Shown here piece by piece: positions 58,048 through 64,000 of a stretch of 64,000 bases of DNA (position 1 is its first letter; each line of letters begins with the position of its first letter). The notes under the pieces were generated by a model. That model saw only the letters and a program-made list of their open reading frames with translations, had not been told where the DNA came from and made no database searches. Position numbers and translations under genes: made by a program. Source of the DNA: Naegleria lovaniensis (Eukaryota; Heterolobosea; Eutetramitea; Acrasida; Naegleriidae); the NCBI RefSeq assembly GCF_003324165.1, contig NW_025407825.1, positions 1 to 64,000 on the forward strand. Direction: 5' to 3'.

Positions 58048-61000
58048 ATGAATTATTCGGACGAATTTGATGTTACAAGTAGTTCAGATGCTTCAGTTGA
58101 GGACTCTATGGATAAGGAACAATTGGTACGTGAGCTTTTGCCATCGATAAAATAATAATTCATCTTATTGAAATATCATTTGATCCAGAAATTGTATCTT
58201 AGTAGAGGAGAAAAACGATTGGAAGCAACAAACAAATTACTCGGAGAAGCAAGAAATGCCATCTTACAGCTCCAAAGTCAACATTTAGACAGCAGGTATG
58301 TCATTAACTTCAATCGTTAATCACCGTCAACCATTTTTTGATTGTTTTAAAAAATGTCTCAAAACAATCTGCACCCAAAGACCTTCACCCATCCGATCCA
58401 CAAGAACTTTAAATGACAGCTTGGCAAACTCACTGGCCGACTCTACGGTGAGCACGGATAGTATCAGTGCAATACAAAATCAATTACAATTCATCACATC
58501 ACAAATGCAAAACATGCCAGCTAAACAACAAAATCAAATCATTGCACTCAAAGAAAAGAATGCGAAAATGGAGCAAGAATTACAAGAATTGCGAAAATTA
58601 TTAGCGGAAAGAGAAGAAGATCAATCCAATCAACAATTTTCCTCTAAAATCCATAGTATGGATCGAGAGATTCAAGATTTAAAACTCGAAAATAATCAAA
58701 TGAAAGATGAAGTCAAAGAGTATGAACGCAAAATTGATGAACTCACTAGAGAAAATGTAAATTTGTTGTATAGGATTGATGAGAATCAATTGAATGAAGA
58801 GAGAGCTGCTAGAGAGCGATCTACTCTGCACAAAAAAGAGATTGACAAGCTCGTACTACAAAAAAGTGACCTCGAAAACAAAATATCCAATCTCGAAAAT
58901 ACTATTAACAAATTGATGAGAGACCATGAAACTGAAGTGTCCGAGTTGACTACAGATTTTGAGAAAAAACTTGCTCAACAAAAGGCCGAGATCAACAAGA
59001 CCATCAAGCTCATGGAAGAAGAAAAACAAGAGCTAATACAACAACAAAAAGACCTCTCTGAAAAATTCACTCAAGACAAGTTAAACCTCTCTGAAACATT
59101 GAGTTTGGATAAGAAGCAGCTCATCGAACAACTCAATGAAGAAAAGAGATCACAAATTGAAAAATTGGTCAATGAAAAACACGAACTTATTGACCAATTC
59201 AATCACGAAAAGCTCAAATTGATGCAAGAGGCCATTCACGAAAAGAATGAAATGATGGAGCGAAGTAAGAAAGAACGCGATGCCTTGATTGAAAAGAACA
59301 AGCAAGAAGTGGAACTAATTCAAGAAAAGTTGAGATCAGAAAAGGACAAGTTTGACACGGAACGAGCACTTCTCATGGAGAAGCACTCCAAAGAGAAGGA
59401 CGCTCTCGTTGAAAAGTTCACAACAGTCCTCAAAGAGAAGGAAGAAATGGTAAAGGAAAAGGAACGACTTGTCTACAAGTACAATAATGAGATCAATAGC
59501 ACTATTGAGAAGTGTAAAATGGAAGTAGAGGCATTGCAGTCATCAAGCGAAAGGGAGAAGAAGCAGCTCATTCAACAACATGACAATGAAAGAAGCATGC
59601 TCATTGCTCAACACGAAAAGGAGAAGGCAACCATTCGATCTAGGCTCGAGGCAGAAGTAAATGAATTATTGGACAAGCATGCTAATGAAAAGGAGCAATT
59701 ACAAATTGAATTCCAAGAACAAAATCTCTCAACTGTTCAAAGATATGAACAAGAAAAGAAGAGGCTCATAGAGAGTTATGAAATTCAAATTAAATCTCTC
59801 AAAGAAAGAATGGATCATGAAAAGTCAGTGGTACTCGACACGTGTGAAAAGGAAAAGTCCAACGCTGATTCTCAACGAGTATTTTATGAAAATGAAATTC
59901 AAAAGATGTTAGAAAATCACTCGTCTGCCATGAATGAATTGAAACATGCTCACGAAAAGTTGTTGACAGAATCGAAAGAGACTCTCGATCAGGAAAGATC
60001 TACACACAAGTTAGAAAAGCTTAGATTGGAGAATGAAATTGAACGATTGAGAGAACAATTCAATCTCACTCAAAATAACCTTATTGAAAAATATGAAGAT
60101 GAAAAGAAACATTCACTCCAAAGAAGCGAAGAGGAAAAGAATCAATTGAAGAGTCAACACGAATCAGAGAAGAAGACACTCACCGAACATTTGACACTGG
60201 AAAGAAAGCAAAAAGATTTATTACAAACACAATACGAAAAACTCATGGAGGAAAATCAACAATTGACCAAGAAACTTGTGGTTGAGAGCAAACAAGGCAA
60301 GCTTTCAGATAAGCTTGAAGTTAATTTCAAGAAGGAATTGACCAAACTCCATAAGGATCATTTAGTCGCTGTTGAAAATCTGAAAGGTGCTTTACGATTT
60401 TGTGGCGGATCAGATTCCGATGTCAAATTCCTCAAGGAGGTGTTTTTCAAGGAGTTAGAGCGATTGAAGAGTGTCTTGGCACAAATCGAAGAGTCCAATT
60501 ATGTTCATACTGCAGAGGAAATGAAGAGCATGAAGGATTATTGCTTACATTTGGAGAATGAGATTGCAGCTCTCTATGAACAAAATAGAATCCTCAATGG
60601 CAAGATGAGAAATATTACCAAGTCCATTTCGTTAGAGGATGCATCCATTTCCAAGCAGCCTCCTCTCAAAAAAGAAGTTGCATTTAATGATAGTATCTCG
60701 ACCACAAGTGATGAAGTGGGTCTGGATCAATCCATGATTCATCAACAATCGTTTGACGATCAAATGGAACTCTTGAACCAACAAACTTCAGATATTATTC
60801 AAGAAAGCGATCAAAAGATTCATAACTTCCTTCATAACATTACTATCATGTCAGAGAAACACGCCACAATTATTGACACTCTCAAGAAGAAGCACATTCA
60901 AATGAAGAAGATTATTCAAATGGAGTACTGGACTGCACTACGAAAGCTCAGATTGAAACCAGCCAGCTCTGTATCTAAAATTCCAAGAGCTAAGCGAGCC

Positions 61001-62671
61001 TTTACCAACTCGATTGATCGAATTGACGTCTTTTTCATGTCACACATTTCAACTGTTGCCATGGCCAAAGATCCACGAGATGTCAGCTTTAAGGAAGTTG
61101 AGAGATTATATGAAAACGAGGTGGCAAGAGCTAGATCCATTTCAGATTCATCCTCTAGCAGTTCTGAGAGTAGTATTGGTACCAATGGAAATACTCGAGC
61201 TCTCACTCAATACGATGTACTCCTTGAAACCACTAAGGAATATCTCCAAGATCAAGACAAGCAATTGCAAGCTCTCGGAGATGTGATCAAGAAAATCAAT
61301 CTGTCCTCCATGCAACAATACGAACGAAATGTCCTCAAGCAATGTCTCTACCAAATTGAAAATCTTCAGAAAGAAGATAAAATTACCATTCGAGAGAAGA
61401 TGTTCAAAGTCTTGAGCGAATCTAACTCATCCATGGATACAGCCAAGCTTGTGGAATTGATATTGTTGCGAGAGGACCAAGTATCAAAATTCCTTGATCT
61501 CGAATTTACATTATTGTCCGTAGGAATTTCAAACTTGATTTCTTCGAAGGAAGAATCTATTACATCAAAACTTGGAAAGAGGCTGAATGAACTATGTCAC
61601 ATTTTGAATCAGGATACGACCGATCTTCCCACCTCCATCGATGACATGTTACGAAAATTGAAAGACCTTGTGGAAGTGACCAAGTCAACTCTTGTGGACA
61701 ATCGAAGAAGAGCCAAACTTCAACTCAACGATCAAGTACCTCTCTCAGTGCAACGATGGCTCGGAGATTCAGACTCTGAATATGGTGACAATGAAGGAAA
61801 TACAACTCCAAAGAAGAACTCTCAGTATCGTTCTGGTGTCGAAGTTGCAAGTCCTATTAAGGCCTCCAATAATGACATGGACGACCACTCATGGACTCCA
61901 CCCAAAACTAGAGGAAATAATGGTCGAAATAATGTATTATTGGATGATCCAAACTTTTACTTTGTTTCGAACAATGAAGAGAGAATTTCTCTTGATATTG
62001 GAGATAGGGAGGAACAATTTATTAGCTCTCCACTCAAGAGAAAACTCGATCATCGTTACAAGTCCATTCTGACCGCTATTCGAGACGATATTTTACGAGT
62101 GAAGTGTATTAGTGAAATTATTCCAAAACTCAAGAATGTTATGGAACACAACGCCCAAATGTATTCATTTATTTTCTCTCTGATTAATCTTGGAAACTAC
62201 AATGGGGATAAGAAATTTGGATACTTTTTATTGGATGTCGATAAGGTTATTGATTTAGATAATCTTTTTGCAGACATTATTTGGTATCGAAGACTCTATG
62301 AAAAAGTCAAGAAGGAACTTGCCAACGCTGAAGATCGTGACCAAAACACGAGTCTCTATTACAAGTTAAAGGGAGCCATTGTAGAGTTGAAAAAGCAAAC
62401 CACAATCATTGGCAATTCACACGAATCGAATGAAGACAAGGAAGTCATTTTGAAATTGAAACGAATTCTCAATGTACAGTACACACACGAGATTGTCAAC
62501 GAATGTGAAAGTATGGTCTCACAATTGAAACAATATGTCAAGACGTTCCCTAAATTCCAAACACTTATCAATGAATTATGTATTGGCTTGAACGTGAAGA
62601 GAATTGAAGACGTCATTCCAGCTGTGAAGCGACTCGTGAAAGTTTCTAAAAGTGTAAATTTATTACTGTAA
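58048..62671 (+). CDS. Long coiled-coil protein (3 exons)
   Basis: Exons are 58048-58125, 58189-58295 and 58381-62671, with introns GTACGT...CCAG (63 nt) and GTATGT...AAAG (85 nt), giving 1,491 residues. The N-terminus is acidic/Ser-rich (MNYSDEFDVTSSSDASVED). From about residue 95 to 760 it is nearly unbroken heptad coiled coil rich in EK repeats (for example EEKQELIQQQKDLSEKF). The rest is helical with Ser-rich breaks (SISDSSSSSSESS near 980; a Pro/Asn break near 1,210-1,270). It has no motor, kinase or membrane segment. The architecture resembles centrosomal, basal-body or golgin proteins. Tandem E2F-like sites upstream favour a cell-cycle role, but identity is unknown. Confidence 0.85.
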
Positions 62672-62716
62672 CAAGTAAAACATAATGTCTCAAACATGGA
62701 TGAAACATCTAGATCC

Positions 62717-63745
62717 TCACTTGAAAATCAGTACTTGATTTGTCAGATCATCCACAACAAACAATTCTCCAGTCATTTCATTCAAGCATAGGGCTGTTGG
62801 ACAATCTAAATTGTCCCTCGATCGTTCTTCTCTCTGTCCAAATGATGAGATATAGATTAGTCCTTCTAACGAGAAGACAAAAATTTTGCCATTATTATGA
62901 TCACACACAATCAATCGTTTTGCTGCAGAATCCATTACTATTGATTTTGGCCAGTGGAAGAGTTCTTGTTCAAACGAACGAATAGTCCTCCAATTAAGCT
63001 CGGCATCGAGTATTTCAATTCTGTTCACTGTACCTTCGCTGAATAGTACTGCTATTGTGTGATCATTAATAATTGCTAAATCAAACGCTTTCCAATCTAA
63101 ATCCACCACCTCCATCAATTGTCCAGTATCAGAGCTCAGTATTTTAATACAACGTTCATCAACGACATGTATTTTCTTGTTATAAACTTTAACTCCTCTT
63201 GGAAAAGTGAATTGATTCACTTGAAAAATACTTGAAAATTGCTTTCCATTCAGTGAGATCAATGTTTTCAAATCACATTTAAAAAGCACTCTCTCAATAT
63301 CACTCATCATTACAACAATGAATGCATCATTGTACTGTCCATCATAATTTTCTTCAATGCACAATGTCGTTGGATAGGTGATCGGAAGTGGTTTCATTTC
63401 GAATTTATAATGTTTCGTTTGTAAATCATAAACAGATATTCGTTGATTAAAACAATCAGTAATCAAAATGACCGAATGATTGTAAGAGATATCAATATCT
63501 TGTGGATATGATAAATTTGAAAAGGTGTGATGGATATCATTCTTTGAAGGGTGCACACGTTCAAATTTCATTTCGAATGGCAAGGAAGGATTTCTTAGCA
63601 CTCTTCGGCTCATCTTTTCTCTGAATTTTGAAATTCGATGATCACAGGATGTTGATGTTCCATTTAATTCATTCCGTGATGAAGATGGAGCAAAATCAAT
63701 GAGAAGTATCTCAACAAGGTCCAAAGAAGATTCCTCACCAAGCAT
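62717..63745 (-). CDS. NHL-repeat beta-propeller protein
   Basis: The protein is 342 residues from the ATG at 63745, chosen for its A-run context; the frame is open further upstream only from a TTG. After about 60 residues the sequence follows NHL-type blades: PQDIDISYNHSVILITDCFN, QRISVYDL, FPRGVKVYNKKIHVVDERCI, WPKSIVMDSAAKRLIVCDHN and CPTALCLNEMTGELFVVDDL, ending QVLIFK. NHL propellers bind proteins or RNA. It has no RING, B-box or signal peptide. Many paralogues of this kind exist in amoebae. It lies tail-to-tail with the coiled-coil gene, 45 bp apart. Confidence 0.8.
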   Translation of the reverse strand: MLGEESSLDLVEILLIDFAPSSSRNELNGTSTSCDHRISKFREKMSRRVLRNPSLPFEMKFERVHPSKNDIHHTFSNLSYPQDIDISYNHSVILITDCFNQRISVYDLQTKHYKFEMKPLPITYPTTLCIEENYDGQYNDAFIVVMMSDIERVLFKCDLKTLISLNGKQFSSIFQVNQFTFPRGVKVYNKKIHVVDERCIKILSSDTGQLMEVVDLDWKAFDLAIINDHTIAVLFSEGTVNRIEILDAELNWRTIRSFEQELFHWPKSIVMDSAAKRLIVCDHNNGKIFVFSLEGLIYISSFGQREERSRDNLDCPTALCLNEMTGELFVVDDLTNQVLIFK

Positions 63746-63874
63746 TTTTATTTGTGCAGTTGACCCTTGAAGCCAAAAGAACAATTACAGCAAATTCTTT
63801 CAAAAACCATCACTAAAACACAGTCCTGATGTATCTTCACACAACAGGCCAGCAAAAAAGTGTAAAAATTATTT

Positions 63875-63947
63875 CGCCCACCGTGGGGCTCGAACCCACG
63901 ACCACAAGATTAAGAGTCTTGCGCTCTACCGACTGAGCTAGACGGGC
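63875..63947 (-). tRNA. trnK-CUU: tRNA-Lys (CUU)
   Basis: This 73-nt gene has a canonical cloverleaf: acceptor GCCCGTC / GGTGGGC, D arm GCTC-AGTCGGTA-GAGC, anticodon arm CAAGA-CTCTTAA-TCTTG with anticodon CTT, and T arm GTGGG-TTCGAGC-CCCAC. Discriminator is G. A T-run follows downstream (TTTTT at 63864-63868 on the minus strand) as Pol III terminator. There is no intron and no encoded CCA, as expected in a nuclear genome. Confidence 0.97.
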
Positions 63948-64000
63948 AGACATTCATTTAAATATTATTTCCAATATCATGACTATCGAACATTTGGAAG

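Noticed and set aside
1-64000. CRISPR arrays, insertion sequences, operons, riboswitches
   Set aside because: I looked for regularly spaced repeats, transposase motifs and bacterial signals and saw none; the window is eukaryotic nuclear DNA.

Overview
This is nuclear DNA from a protist. AT-rich intergenic DNA, gene-dense packing on both strands, a few short GT-AG introns (about 67-156 nt, one of 496 nt), A-runs immediately before many start codons, Sel1-repeat and F-box genes, and a cytochrome c with an ordinary CxxCH haem site together suggest a heterolobosean amoeba of the Naegleria type. The assignment is an inference from gene content; no marker rRNA is present. The window contains one 10-N assembly gap (52407-52416).

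Layout. 1-6.7 kb: two convergent Sel1-repeat genes, one ending in a CaaX box and one fused to a protein kinase. 7.0-9.8 kb: a tandem pair of nuclear-looking proteins of unknown family, the first copy frameshifted. 10-20 kb: a CK1/TTBK-like kinase ending in a CaaX box (two exons), a scramblase-like protein, the histone chaperone NASP, a three-exon seven-transmembrane protein with a large EF-hand-bearing ectodomain, and a small surface protein. 20-31 kb: an F-box neighbourhood (weak F-box protein, F-box-LRR gene with a frameshifted tail, two F-box/Rab-like GTPase fusions), an alpha/beta hydrolase, and three broken genes (unknown spliced gene, SPRY protein, tandem-PH protein). 31-46 kb: mitochondrial rhomboid protease, a tiny repeat protein, a beta-propeller surface protein, a second CK1 kinase, a small Tim chaperone, Gemin2, a SHAQKYF Myb factor and a UPF0489 membrane protein. 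46-53 kb: an SDR-like protein, cytochrome c starting with a 7-nt exon, a peroxisomal thioesterase/hydratase fusion, a pentapeptide-repeat protein, and two convergent genes cut by the gap. 53-64 kb: ML-domain protein, EXO5-like nuclease, a tRNA-like Pol III gene, a DOMON surface protein, a 1,491-residue coiled-coil protein, an NHL-repeat protein and tRNA-Lys(CUU).

There is no operon-like logic. Recurring themes are membrane attachment by lipid signals (two CaaX proteins, two F-box/GTPases starting MGN), import into organelles (rhomboid, small Tim, cytochrome c, SKL-ended enzyme), and E2F-like promoter motifs in front of NASP, the EXO5-like nuclease and the coiled-coil gene. Many gene models here join exons that a single-ORF view splits. 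All splice junctions were inferred by reading frame and GT-AG signals and have not been checked against transcripts.
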